Below, piece by piece: positions 1 to 9,285 of a stretch of DNA of 64,000 nt; positions within the stretch are counted from its first letter, which is position 1, and every line of letters starts with the position of its first letter. The DNA is from UBA7960 sp964348755 (GTDB lineage Bacteria > Bacteroidota > Bacteroidia > Bacteroidales > UBA7960), in assembly GCA_964348755.1 (NCBI GenBank), contig CAYGDW010000007.1, positions 1 through 64,000 on the forward strand, written 5' to 3'. Under the pieces are notes generated by a model. It did not search any database, was not told the origin of the DNA, and saw only the letters and a program-made list of their open reading frames with translations. The position numbers were made by a program, and so were the translations under genes.

Positions 1-149
1 ATTTTCTATTCGAATACTTTTCTTTTTTTCAAAACACTTATATTTACCGCGTTATATCATTGAAATACAGCATTAAACGAGACCACTAAAAGTAACGACA
101 CATACACATAATTTTCACATTAATATTAATCAATCCAAAACTTAACCCA

Positions 150-2255
150 ATGAGAAAACTTTTTTTGTTAATCATTCCGGCTTTTTTGCTTATGCCTGGT
201 TGCGGTAAGCGCGAGGCCAAGGTGGAAAATCCTTTTTTTGTAGAGTGGGATACTCCCTTTGGTGTGCCACCTTTCGACAAAATTGCCAACGAACATTTCT
301 TGCCGGCTTACCAGGAAGCCATTAGCCAACACAAGGTTGAGATTGATGCCATCATCAATAATCCTGAAGAACCCACCTTCGAAAATACCATTGTAGCTTT
401 TGATCAGGCAGGTGAACTTTTGAACACTGTTGGTTCGGTTTTTGGCGGCCTTCGGGGCGCCCATACCAACGATACCTTGCAGCAAATTGCGCGGGAAACC
501 ACTCCTATGCTTTCGGCCCATAGCAACGAGATACGCATGAACCAGGTATTGTTTGGGCGCATAAAAGCAGTTTACGACAAGCGCGAAACCCTGGCTCTAG
601 ACCTTGAACAAATGCGCCTTGTGGAAAAGATCTACCAGGATTTTGAGCGGGGTGGTGCTGCGCTTCCCGAGGCGCAACGCGAAGAGCTTAAAAAACTCAA
701 CGAGCGCATGAGTATGGTTACCTTACAACTTGGCGAAAACGTGCTCAAAGAAAACAATGGCTTTAAGCTTATCATTGACAACGAAGCCGACCTGGCTGGA
801 TTGCCACAAAATGTGATTGATGCTGCAGCAAATATGGCCAAAAGAGATGGGCATGAGGGCAAATGGGTTTTTGACCTTTCCAGGCCAAGCTGGACTCCTT
901 TTCTAACCTTTTCAGAACGCCGCGACCTGCGAGAAAAGCTCTTCCGTGCATTTTACATGCGTGGAAACAACGACAACGAAAACGACAACAAGGCGCTTTT
1001 TGCCGAGCTGATGCAACTGCGCCAGCAGGCCTCGCGTTTGCTTAGGTTCGAAAATTTTGCCGAATTTACCCTAAGCATTAACATGGCACAAACCCCCGGA
1101 AATGTTTACAACTTCCTGCAACAGGTTTGGGAACCTGCTCTGAAACGTGCCAAAGGCGAACGCGACGATATGCAGCGCATTGTAAACCGCGAAGGCGGCA
1201 ACTTCACACTCGAATCGTGGGATTGGTGGTACTATGCCGAGAAAGTGCGCAAGGAGAAGTTCGATCTTGATGAAAATGAAATCAGACCTTATTTTGCTAT
1301 AAATAATGTTCGCGATGGCGCATTTTATGTGTCAAACAGGCTTTATGGACTCACGTTCAAAAAACGCGACGATATTCCGGTTTATCATAAAGAAGTTGAA
1401 GTATTTGAAGTGATTGATTATGATGGCAGTACTTTGGCGGTGCTTTACATTGACCCGCACCCAAGACCGAGCAAGCGAAGCGGCGCCTGGTGCGGCACTT
1501 TCCGAAGCGGCAGTTACAAAGATGGCGAACGCATTATCCCGCTTGTAACCATTGTTATGAACTTTTCGCCTCCCACAGCCGACAAGCCAGCCCTACTTAG
1601 CTGGGACGAAGTGGAAACCTATTGGCACGAGTTTGGCCATGCCCTGCATAACTTCTTTGCCGATGGTAAGTACCGCCGAACCGCCCGCAGCGTTCCGCGC
1701 GACTTTGTTGAGCTACCCGCACAGGTTATGGAAAACTGGGCCGGCGAACCCGAAGTGCTTAAGGTTTATGCCCGACACTACCAAACCGGAGAGCAAATGC
1801 CCGATGAACTTATTTCTAAACTTACCAAAAGCCTGCACTTCAACCAGGGATTTATCAATACAGAGTTTCTGGCATCTGCCTTTATTGATATGGACTGGCA
1901 CACTGCCAACCACAGCGACAAAATTGATGTGAACGCATTTGAAGAGGCCACAATTAAGCGCATTGGACTTATAAACCAGATTGTGCCACGACACCGCACC
2001 ACCAACTTTGGCCATATTCATGGCACAGGCTATGCCGCAGGTTACTATGTGTATATGTGGGCTGGCGTGCTCGACGCCGATGCATTCTATGCTTTCAAAG
2101 AATCGGGCGACCTGTTTAACCAGGAACTTGCTGCAAGGTTCCGAAAATACGTTCATGCAAAGAACTCCCTCTACGAAGGAATGGACGCTTATGTTCGCTT
2201 CCGCGGAAAAGAGCCTGGAATTGAAGGTTTGCTCAAACAAAGAGGATTGTACTAA
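150..2255 (+). CDS. M3 family zinc metallopeptidase (dipeptidyl carboxypeptidase-like lipoprotein)
   Basis: Exported oligopeptidase of the thimet/Dcp (M3) family, which removes dipeptides or cleaves short peptides. The 701-residue length fits the family. Residues 1-18 form a lipoprotein signal with lipobox LMPGC, so it is probably anchored in the outer or inner membrane facing the periplasm. The zinc motif HEFGH is at residues 493-497, and the downstream glutamate ligand is probably E521 in DFVEL. The C-terminal part has the GTGYAAGYYVYMWA stretch typical of M3 enzymes. It is monocistronic, with a strong hairpin terminator directly after it. The start is the first ATG before the signal peptide. 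Family is certain; exact substrate is not known. Confidence 0.93.
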   Translation: MRKLFLLIIPAFLLMPGCGKREAKVENPFFVEWDTPFGVPPFDKIANEHFLPAYQEAISQHKVEIDAIINNPEEPTFENTIVAFDQAGELLNTVGSVFGGLRGAHTNDTLQQIARETTPMLSAHSNEIRMNQVLFGRIKAVYDKRETLALDLEQMRLVEKIYQDFERGGAALPEAQREELKKLNERMSMVTLQLGENVLKENNGFKLIIDNEADLAGLPQNVIDAAANMAKRDGHEGKWVFDLSRPSWTPFLTFSERRDLREKLFRAFYMRGNNDNENDNKALFAELMQLRQQASRLLRFENFAEFTLSINMAQTPGNVYNFLQQVWEPALKRAKGERDDMQRIVNREGGNFTLESWDWWYYAEKVRKEKFDLDENEIRPYFAINNVRDGAFYVSNRLYGLTFKKRDDIPVYHKEVEVFEVIDYDGSTLAVLYIDPHPRPSKRSGAWCGTFRSGSYKDGERIIPLVTIVMNFSPPTADKPALLSWDEVETYWHEFGHALHNFFADGKYRRTARSVPRDFVELPAQVMENWAGEPEVLKVYARHYQTGEQMPDELISKLTKSLHFNQGFINTEFLASAFIDMDWHTANHSDKIDVNAFEEATIKRIGLINQIVPRHRTTNFGHIHGTGYAAGYYVYMWAGVLDADAFYAFKESGDLFNQELAARFRKYVHAKNSLYEGMDAYVRFRGKEPGIEGLLKQRGLY

Positions 2256-2271
2256 CCCTTAGGTAAAATGC

Positions 2272-2307
2272 AAAAAAGGGCGCGCAGACCATTGGCGCCC
2301 TTTTTTT
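2272..2307 (+). terminator. Rho-independent terminator after the M3 peptidase gene
   Basis: GGGCGC (2278-2283) pairs with GCGCCC (2295-2300), flanked by an A-run on the left and a T-run on the right. It starts 16 bases after the stop codon. The A/T flanks make it potentially bidirectional. Confidence 0.85.
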
Positions 2308-2351
2308 ATTTCAATATCTGCAAACATAGTATTAAGGTTCCTGATTTTTTT

Positions 2352-2359
2352 TACTTTTG
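2352..2359 (+). promoter_or_regulatory. Bacteroidota -7 box (TACTTTTG)
   Basis: Exact match to TAnnTTTG, 20 bases before the ATG at 2379. I see no good -33 TTG at the expected spacing. It supports 2379 rather than the further upstream in-frame ATG at 2268 as the start of the next gene. Confidence 0.5.
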
Positions 2360-2378
2360 CCCTGATAATCACCATAGA

Positions 2379-2819
2379 ATGCCAAGGCGTTTTTTTGCCA
2401 TACTTTTTGCTTCCTTCGCCAGTATAATTATTCTGGCCCACGATGCAATACCTCACCACCACAATGGCGACAAAATTTGCTTTGAATTTATGCAGCACGA
2501 TCACAGTTGCAATTTGCACGGGGATAATCATTGCTCAGGGCATCACCAGGGCCAACCCGGCCAAAAATCTGAAGAATGCTGCCTGCTAAATCAATTGGTG
2601 CTTTTGTATCCTTTTGGCACCCGACAGGCTATTGATCTTGCACAGCAACCAGTGCAAAACAAAATCCCTTCAATAATCAATATCACGCTGCTTTCGTTAT
2701 ATACTGCACCCGGTGTATCCGGCAAAAACCTGCCTTACCGGCAACATCCCCCCTGCCCCACATATCTTTCTGAATCGGTAGGTAATAATCTTGGCCTTCG
2801 GGCTCCTCCTGTTGCTTAA
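2379..2819 (+). CDS. small secreted His/Cys-rich protein, DUF6769-like, of a metal efflux locus
   Basis: 146-residue protein with an N-terminal hydrophobic segment (residues ~5-20) followed by a metal-ligand-rich stretch: AHDAIPHHHNGD, then HDHSCNLHGDNHCSGHH and SEECC. Small proteins of this sort (I believe DUF6769, from memory) often precede CusBA-type operons in Bacteroidota, and here the efflux genes follow. Periplasmic metal sensing or buffering is an inference from composition and context. The in-frame ATG at 2268 is rejected because the preceding terminator and a -7 promoter box lie inside that extension. About 160 bases separate it from the next gene. Confidence 0.7.
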   Translation: MPRRFFAILFASFASIIILAHDAIPHHHNGDKICFEFMQHDHSCNLHGDNHCSGHHQGQPGQKSEECCLLNQLVLLYPFGTRQAIDLAQQPVQNKIPSIINITLLSLYTAPGVSGKNLPYRQHPPCPTYLSESVGNNLGLRAPPVA

Positions 2820-2838
2820 CTTGTTTTTTCTTTTAAGG

Positions 2839-2879
2839 AATGCCTAAGCTGCTTTGCAGCAATTCCCTTTTCAGGCATT
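2839..2879 (+). other. nested inverted repeats in the leader of the metal efflux genes
   Basis: AATGCCT (2839-2845) can pair with AGGCATT (2873-2879), enclosing a perfect GCTGC-TTT-GCAGC hairpin (2848-2860). GGAA/TTCC flanking the inner hairpin offers an alternative outer pairing. There is no T-run, so it is not a standard terminator. It lies between the secreted His-rich gene and the His-rich lipoprotein gene. The rest of 2820-2980 shows no gene. Confidence 0.35.
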
Positions 2880-2980
2880 TTCAACAGCAAGTGTTACAAC
2901 TTGCCAAACCAGCGCCCAGTATTTGGGACCGAAGGTTTCTGTGTACATTAATCATTGTCGTTATTTTTTTTTAAACTATT

Positions 2981-3235
2981 ATGAAGAAGCTATTTTTTAT
3001 CCTTATGCTTGTTGGACTGCTTTGCGCTGCCTGCGGTGGTTCAACCCCCAAAACCGAAGCCCATACCCACGCCGACTGCACAACACACACTCATGATGCT
3101 GATGGGGATCATGTTCATGAACTTCCTGACCAGGAGCAATTTGAGGTAGAAAACCCCGACACCACACAAACCCACGACCAAGGCCCAAACAGCAAGCCCC
3201 ACAGTCATAATGGAGGCCGGCCGCATACCCACTGA
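2981..3235 (+). CDS. small His-rich lipoprotein
   Basis: 84-residue lipoprotein. Residues 1-18 are a signal ending in lipobox LCAAC. The mature part is rich in His and acidic residues: HTHADCTTHTHDADGDHVH, later THDQ and HSHNGGRPHTH. This composition indicates binding of divalent or soft metal ions at the membrane surface. It sits between the secreted His/Cys-rich protein and the RND efflux genes on the same strand, so it is probably a metal buffer or donor to the pump. No family assigned. The start is the only ATG before the signal peptide. Confidence 0.75.
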   Translation: MKKLFFILMLVGLLCAACGGSTPKTEAHTHADCTTHTHDADGDHVHELPDQEQFEVENPDTTQTHDQGPNSKPHSHNGGRPHTH

Positions 3236-3318
3236 TTTTTTTATCAGTAAAACCCGGAAGCTACAATTTTCGAACCTTTTGGCAACACCAATTTGATGCA
3301 ATTTAAAACAAAATAAAA

Positions 3319-4818
3319 ATGCGAAAAATAGTTTTTATCCTCCTTGCTTTGATCTGGTTTTTGCCAGGTTGTACAAGCCGCCAGCAAAACTCCGTGCATT
3401 CGCACGATGAGGTTGTTTTGTATTTAACAGGATATGGCGGCAAACTTGAAGTCTTTGCAGAAGCCAAACCTTTAGCGGTTGGGCAAAACTCAGACATTTT
3501 TGCCCACTTCACCCATCTTACAGACTTTAAGCCCCTTGAAGAGGCAACCGTAACCATGAGCCTGGTTGTAGGTCGCCACGGGGTGAGACAAACCGTTGAG
3601 GCACCCAATAGAAAAGGAATTTTTGCTTTTACCCTTCAGCCGGGTGAATCGGGCCGCGGACTGGTGGTATTCGATGTAGTAACCCCTGAGGGCCAATACA
3701 GCATCAGCATTCCAAACGTTATGGTTTATGACAACCTACATGATGCCGAACATGCCGCCGAAGACCTTAAACCGGCCGATCCCAACGCAATTTCCTTTAC
3801 CAAAGAGCAATCGTGGAAGGTAGATTTTGCTACAGAAGTTCTTCAAAAAGCCTCTATAGGCCAGGTCATTAAAACAACTGCACAGGTGCTTCCGGCCCAG
3901 GGAGACGAACTATTGATTACTGCCCGCACAAGCGGGACTGTAATATTCGGAGGTGCCGCGCTGGCCGAAGGCCGCACGCTAAGCCGCGGAGCTGTGCTTA
4001 TGAACATTTCGTCGGCCGGTATGGCCGATAATAATATGGTAGTACGAATGGCCGAAGCGCGAAATAATTTCGAAAAAACCCGCGCCAACCTCCAAAGGGC
4101 CGAAAAACTTGCAATCGAAAAAATCATTTCGGAAAGAGAGTTGCTTTTGGCCCGAACCGAATTTGAAAATGCACGGGCTGTTTACGAAAACCTCGCTGGG
4201 CATTTCAGCCAGTCGGGCCAATCGGTAATAAGCCCTGCACAAGGCTTCATTAAACGTATATGGGTAGAAAACGGGCAGTATGTAGAGGCTGGCCAGCCAT
4301 TGCTGAGTATTATGCAAAACCGGCGATTGCAACTAAGGGCCGATGTAAGGCCCAGCCAGGCCCAGCTGCTTCAATCAATAAAGGGGGCCACAATCAAAAG
4401 CCTTCACAACAACCGCATTTTTACCCTTGAAGAGCTTAACGGACGCTTAGTCTCGGCTGGGCAGGCAACAAATACTCAAAACCACATGGTGCAGGTAATA
4501 CTGGAAGTGGAGCAAAACGGCGAACTACTGCCAGGCTCTTTTGCAGCCCTTTACCTTATTGCCCCTGGCGAAAATGAAACCCTGACCGTGCTGAACTCAG
4601 CATTATTGGAAGAGCAAGGCCTGTTTTACGTTTTTGTTCAGATAAACCCCGAGCTTTTTACCAAAAGAGAGGTGTCAATTGGAGCCACCGACGGAGTGCA
4701 CACGGTAATCAAAAAGGGTATTGAGCCCCAGGAGCGGGTAGTAACAAAAGGGGCAGTTTGGGTTAAGCTGGCCCAGTCGTCGGCAGCTCTCGATCCGCAT
4801 GCCGGCCATGTACATTAA
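3319..4818 (+). CDS. RND efflux periplasmic adaptor subunit, CusB/CzcB type lipoprotein
   Basis: Membrane-fusion protein linking the inner-membrane RND pump to the outer-membrane channel. 499 residues; signal with lipobox LPGC (Cys18). Residues ~25-140 form an extra N-terminal domain seen in Bacteroidota CusB-like adaptors, then come the barrel-sandwich and helical-hairpin region (~160-330, with heptad-rich AEARNNFEKTRANLQRAEKL) and a beta-barrel domain. The C-terminus ends in DPHAGHVH, a possible extra metal-binding tail. It is followed after 13 bases by the pump gene. Metal specificity is not readable from the adaptor. Confidence 0.9.
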   Translation: MRKIVFILLALIWFLPGCTSRQQNSVHSHDEVVLYLTGYGGKLEVFAEAKPLAVGQNSDIFAHFTHLTDFKPLEEATVTMSLVVGRHGVRQTVEAPNRKGIFAFTLQPGESGRGLVVFDVVTPEGQYSISIPNVMVYDNLHDAEHAAEDLKPADPNAISFTKEQSWKVDFATEVLQKASIGQVIKTTAQVLPAQGDELLITARTSGTVIFGGAALAEGRTLSRGAVLMNISSAGMADNNMVVRMAEARNNFEKTRANLQRAEKLAIEKIISERELLLARTEFENARAVYENLAGHFSQSGQSVISPAQGFIKRIWVENGQYVEAGQPLLSIMQNRRLQLRADVRPSQAQLLQSIKGATIKSLHNNRIFTLEELNGRLVSAGQATNTQNHMVQVILEVEQNGELLPGSFAALYLIAPGENETLTVLNSALLEEQGLFYVFVQINPELFTKREVSIGATDGVHTVIKKGIEPQERVVTKGAVWVKLAQSSAALDPHAGHVH

Positions 4819-4831
4819 ATCCTGACGCGTT

Positions 4832-7800
4832 ATGTTAGACAATATTATATTGTTTTCGTTAAGAAACAAGTTTTTCATTCTACTGGCCTCTGTTATACTG
4901 GTAGTATGGGGTGTTTACACAGCCAGCAGAATGGATGTGGATGTGTTTCCCGATTTGACGGCACCCACGGTTGTGGTAATGACCGATGCCCACGGCATGG
5001 CTGCAGAAGAAGTAGAGCGCCTTGTAACCTTCCCCATTGAAACTTCTGTAAATGGAGCCACCGGGGTACGGCGCGTACGCTCAGCATCTTCGCAGGGATT
5101 CTCTTTCGTTTGGGTTGAGTTCGACTGGGGTACCGATATTTTTCTGGCTCGCCAGATTGTCAGCGAGAAGCTCATAAGCGTTTCGGCACAAATGCCTTTC
5201 GGGGTAAGCCTACCAATACTCGCCCCACAATCAAGCATTATGGGCGAAATTATGTTTATAAGTGTGCAGGCCGACAGCACATCTATGATGGAGATTCGAA
5301 CACTGAGCGATTGGGTGATAAAACCTATGCTTTTGGCTACTACCGGAGTATCGCAGGTTACAATTGTGGGTGGCGATTACAAACAGTACCAGGTAATTGC
5401 CGATTCATATCTGCTGAAATTTTTCGATGTGTCGCTGGGTCAATTGGGTGAAGTATGCCGCAATTTCAGCAACAACTCAACAGGAGGAGTTCTGCGCCAG
5501 CACGGCAACGAATATGTGGTGCGAGGTATTGCACGCACCAATGACCTGGAAGAACTGGGTAACTCCTTTATAAAATCAAATAATGGAAAACCTGTAAGGG
5601 TGCGCGATGTGGCCGAGGTAATCATTGGACCGGCAGTAAAAATGGGCCATGGCTCAAAGAATGCCAGCCCGGCTATAATTATTTCTGTTTCTAAACAACC
5701 AGATGTAAATACCCTTGAACTTACACGACGCCTCGAAGAAAGCCTTGCTTCCATTCAACAAACCCTGCCACCCGATGTTGAAATCGATACCAGGATTTTC
5801 CGCCAGGCCGACTTTATTGAACGATCGATACGAAACGTGCAAAACGCAATGCTCGAAGGTGCTGCCTTTGTAGTTATAATCTTGTTTATCTTCCTTGGCA
5901 GTTTCCGCACCACCATAATTTCACTTATAGCCATACCACTTTCTTTGCTGGGAGCTGTTCTGGTGCTCGATGCCCTGGGTCTAAGTATAAATACCATGAG
6001 CCTTGGCGGCATGGCCATTGCCATTGGGTCGGTGGTTGACGATGCCATTATTGACGTGGAAAATGCCTTTAAGCGCTTGCGCGAAAACCACCGGAAACCG
6101 CCTGAAGAGCAAAAATCGAAATTTTTAATCGTTTTCGAAACTTCAAAGGAGATACGCGCTTCTATACTAAATGCCACATTTATTATTATTGTAGCCTTTA
6201 TTCCCCTGTTTTTCCTTTCGGGAATGGAAGGGCGTATGCTCAGGCCCCTTGGCATAGCATACATTGTGGCATTGTTTGTTTCGCTAATCGTGGCAATGAC
6301 TCTGGTGCCTCTATTATGTAAACTTTTACTCACCAACGACCGCTACCTTTCAAAACATGAAAAAGACCGCTGGCTGGTACGAAACCTGAAGCACCATTAC
6401 CAGCTTTCACTAAAATGGGCGCTCAACCACAGTAAGTTTGTCGTTTTTTCGTCATTGGGCCTGTTTTTGATTTCCCTGGTGGTTTTTTCAACACTTGGCC
6501 GATCATTTCTGCCCGAATTCAACGAAGGTTCAATTACAATTGGGGTAGTTAGCAAACCCGGCACCTCGCTCAACGAAAGCAACCTGCTAGGGCAAATGAT
6601 TGAAAAGGAGATCCTTTCAATACCAGGTGTTACCAGCACTTCGCGCCGTACCGGAAGAGGCGAGCTCGATGAACACGCCCAAACGGTAAACAGCGCCGAA
6701 ATTGATGTGAACTACAGGATAAAAGCCAAAGACAATGAAATGCTCAAGGCCGAAGTACGCCAAAGGCTTTCGACCATTCCGGGCATAGCATTTATGGTAA
6801 TGCAACCCTTGGGTCACCGCATAGACCACATGCTTTCTGGAACCAGCGCCAACATTGCAATAAAAATTTTCGGAACCGACCTTGGGCGTATGTTTAACCT
6901 GGGAAACCAAATTGCGGCTTCTATTGGCGACATTGATGGCCTGGTTGATATTAATGTGGAGCAACAGGTAGAAGTGCCTCAGCTGCAAATAAGGGCCAAT
7001 CGCGAAATGCTCGCACATTTCGGAATTACCATTGGTGAGTTCAATCAGTTTGTTGAAATGGCCTTTTCGGGCGAGCCTATTGCCGATATATACGAAGGTC
7101 AACTTCGGTTCGATCTTGTTTTAAAGCTAAACCAGGGTTATACCCAAACCATTGATGGCATTAGGTCAGCACTCATAACTACCCACGACGGAAAAAAAGT
7201 ACCGCTAGAGCAGGTGGCCGACATTGTTTCAACAACCGGCCCGAGCTCCATTAGCCGCGAAAACGTACAACGCAAGGTAGTGGTATCGGCCAATGTGGCT
7301 GGGCGAGACCTGCGCGGAGCCGTTAGAGACATACAGCGCCAGGTCGAAGAAAATGTTAAACTGCCCGAAGGATACCGCATTGAGTATGGAGGTCAGTTTG
7401 AAAGCGAAGCAAGGGCTTCGCAAACCCTCCTGCTTACCTCAATTTTAGCCATATTCATTATTTTTTTGATACTGTTCCACGAATTCAAAAACCTGAAGCT
7501 GGCTGCAATTATTTTGCTAAACCTTCCATTGGCCCTTATTGGCGGTGTGTTTTCAATTTTAATAACTTCTGGCATACTCAGCATACCCGCCATAATCGGG
7601 TTTATTACCCTGTTTGGCATTGCCACGCGCAATGGCATTTTGTTGGTATCGCGCTATCAGCACATGCAGGCACAAGGAACCGGACTTAAGGAAGCATTGC
7701 TGGGAGGCTCTGTTGACAGGCTAAACCCAATTTTAATGACAGCCCTTACTGCTGCACTGGCCCTGATACCCATGGCCTTACAGGGTCACCTTTCAGGAAA

Positions 7801-7930
7801 CGAGATTCAAAGCCCAATGGCAAGAGTTATTCTTGGAGGATTGCTTACATCTACACTACTCAATATTTATGTGGTTCCGGTGGTTTACAGCCTGCTTAGG
7901 GAGCCTTACAAACCAGTAAAGGAGGATTAG
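4832..7930 (+). CDS. heavy-metal efflux RND permease, CusA/CzcA family
   Basis: Proton-driven inner-membrane pump, 1032 residues, with the usual duplicated 6+6 transmembrane layout and two large periplasmic loops. TM1 lies near residues 12-30. The TM4 segment reads AIAIGSVVDDAIIDVEN: the Asp and Glu equivalent to CzcA D408 and E415 are present, but the position equivalent to CzcA D402 is Ala, as in CusA. That favours a Cus-like (Cu/Ag) branch over a Czc-like divalent one, but this is inference only. It is in an operon with the adaptor (13-base gap) and the channel (2-base gap). Confidence 0.93.
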   Translation: MLDNIILFSLRNKFFILLASVILVVWGVYTASRMDVDVFPDLTAPTVVVMTDAHGMAAEEVERLVTFPIETSVNGATGVRRVRSASSQGFSFVWVEFDWGTDIFLARQIVSEKLISVSAQMPFGVSLPILAPQSSIMGEIMFISVQADSTSMMEIRTLSDWVIKPMLLATTGVSQVTIVGGDYKQYQVIADSYLLKFFDVSLGQLGEVCRNFSNNSTGGVLRQHGNEYVVRGIARTNDLEELGNSFIKSNNGKPVRVRDVAEVIIGPAVKMGHGSKNASPAIIISVSKQPDVNTLELTRRLEESLASIQQTLPPDVEIDTRIFRQADFIERSIRNVQNAMLEGAAFVVIILFIFLGSFRTTIISLIAIPLSLLGAVLVLDALGLSINTMSLGGMAIAIGSVVDDAIIDVENAFKRLRENHRKPPEEQKSKFLIVFETSKEIRASILNATFIIIVAFIPLFFLSGMEGRMLRPLGIAYIVALFVSLIVAMTLVPLLCKLLLTNDRYLSKHEKDRWLVRNLKHHYQLSLKWALNHSKFVVFSSLGLFLISLVVFSTLGRSFLPEFNEGSITIGVVSKPGTSLNESNLLGQMIEKEILSIPGVTSTSRRTGRGELDEHAQTVNSAEIDVNYRIKAKDNEMLKAEVRQRLSTIPGIAFMVMQPLGHRIDHMLSGTSANIAIKIFGTDLGRMFNLGNQIAASIGDIDGLVDINVEQQVEVPQLQIRANREMLAHFGITIGEFNQFVEMAFSGEPIADIYEGQLRFDLVLKLNQGYTQTIDGIRSALITTHDGKKVPLEQVADIVSTTGPSSISRENVQRKVVVSANVAGRDLRGAVRDIQRQVEENVKLPEGYRIEYGGQFESEARASQTLLLTSILAIFIIFLILFHEFKNLKLAAIILLNLPLALIGGVFSILITSGILSIPAIIGFITLFGIATRNGILLVSRYQHMQAQGTGLKEALLGGSVDRLNPILMTALTAALALIPMALQGHLSGNEIQSPMARVILGGLLTSTLLNIYVVPVVYSLLREPYKPVKED

Positions 7931-7932
7931 TT

Positions 7933-9111
7933 ATGCAAGGAAAAATAACTGCAACACTTATTTTTGCAATGTTGGCCTTAACTGCTGGGGCTCAGGATAA
8001 CCTCGAAGATTTTTTGACACAAGTTGAGCAAAACAATACCACCCTTGCGGCATTTCGAAAAGAGGTAGAAGCTGAGAAAATGGGCAATCGCACCGGGATT
8101 TTACCACAAAACCCAACCGCTGAAGTTTATTTTCTACGCGAAACCGGAGAGCCCGGACGCCGAACTGACTTCAATGTAGCCCAGCCATTCGATTTTCCAA
8201 CAGTTTATGGCCTACGAAACCGGCTGGCTAATTCCCGCAACCAGCAACTCGAAAGCCGATACCACGAATTCAGGAAGAAAGTTCTTCTTAGAACGCACGA
8301 ACTTTTTATAGATATGGTTTATTTTAATGCCCTCGAGCAGGAACTTGAACTACGGCTTGAGCATGCAAACGCCATTTCACGCGCTTACGAAGTCATGTTC
8401 AAGACGGGTCAAACCAACGTGCTTGAGTTAAACAAAGCCCGGATAAACCAAATAAACGCCCGCCAGGCTTTATCACAAACACAAATTGAAAAACAAGCAA
8501 GGCAGGCCGAAATAACTTCCCTGAACGGTGGCAAACAGGTTTTGATTATCGACACCGGATTCGGAATTGCCCAATTGCCTGATGATTTCAATCAATGGTT
8601 TAACCAGGTATCGGAGCGCAACCCGTCTTTTATCAGGTTGAACCAACAACTTGAAATTAGCCATACTCAGGAAAAACTCACCTTCGCTGAGAACCTCCCA
8701 CGGTTCGCTGCCGGTTTTATGCGAGAATCGCTTCCCGGAGAAACCTTTCAGGGTTTTGGCCTAAGTGCAACCATTCCACTTTGGGAAAATCGAAATACCA
8801 TGAAGCATGCAAAACTACGCACAATGGCTGCCCAAAGCCATAAAGCCGATGCTTTGCTTTTTATGCAAAACCGGCTCAGGAGCCTTTACAACCAGGCAGC
8901 TGGGCTGAAAGCCGCCGCCAGTGATTACAATCAGGTGCTGCAAAACCTTAATAACAGCCAGTTGCTGAATAACGCACTTGAAGCAGGCGAAATATCGCTG
9001 ATTGAATACCTTATGGAGCTTTCGTTTTATTACCAGGCCGTTAACAATGCCCTCGACACTCAGCGAAACCTGCATAAAACCCTGGCCGCTATGCGGCACT
9101 TTACTCTTTGA
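7933..9111 (+). CDS. TolC family outer-membrane channel of the metal efflux system
   Basis: 392-residue outer-membrane efflux protein with a ~20-residue signal peptide ending TAGAQ, followed by long amphipathic helices of the OEP fold (heptad patterns at ~100-190 and ~300-390). It starts 2 bases after the pump's stop codon, so translation is probably coupled. It completes the tripartite CusCBA-like system. Slightly short for the family, as is usual for the Bacteroidota versions. Confidence 0.9.
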   Translation: MQGKITATLIFAMLALTAGAQDNLEDFLTQVEQNNTTLAAFRKEVEAEKMGNRTGILPQNPTAEVYFLRETGEPGRRTDFNVAQPFDFPTVYGLRNRLANSRNQQLESRYHEFRKKVLLRTHELFIDMVYFNALEQELELRLEHANAISRAYEVMFKTGQTNVLELNKARINQINARQALSQTQIEKQARQAEITSLNGGKQVLIIDTGFGIAQLPDDFNQWFNQVSERNPSFIRLNQQLEISHTQEKLTFAENLPRFAAGFMRESLPGETFQGFGLSATIPLWENRNTMKHAKLRTMAAQSHKADALLFMQNRLRSLYNQAAGLKAAASDYNQVLQNLNNSQLLNNALEAGEISLIEYLMELSFYYQAVNNALDTQRNLHKTLAAMRHFTL

Positions 9112-9142
9112 ACCAACCTTGATTCAGGGGCGTTCAAATTTG

Positions 9143-9176
9143 AACATGAACTGTCCGACTTCGGACAGTTCATGTT
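9143..9176. repeat. perfect 16-bp inverted repeat, hairpin after the efflux operon
   Basis: AACATGAACTGTCCGA (9143-9158) is followed after two bases by its exact reverse complement (9161-9176). The stem extends imperfectly to about 20 bp. Only a short T-stretch follows (TTTAATT), so it can work as a terminator, but the near-loopless perfect palindrome also resembles a protein-binding palindrome or a repeat-family element. Nothing else recognisable lies in 9112-9285. Confidence 0.6.
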
Positions 9177-9285
9177 TAATTGCAATGCTAATTTTTGACG
9201 CAAACTCCTCGTTTATAAATTTTTATACAATTTGGTTTAATATTTGACTAACTGTGGCTGAAATCAAAATATCGGACTATAAACC

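Noticed and set aside
2268..2378. 37-codon upstream extension of the His/Cys-rich protein
   Set aside because: It spans the terminator of the previous gene and a -7 promoter box; the signal-like segment begins only at 2379.
2854..3096. 80-codon plus-strand frame between the metal genes
   Set aside because: It overlaps the start of the His-rich lipoprotein in another frame and has no family features.
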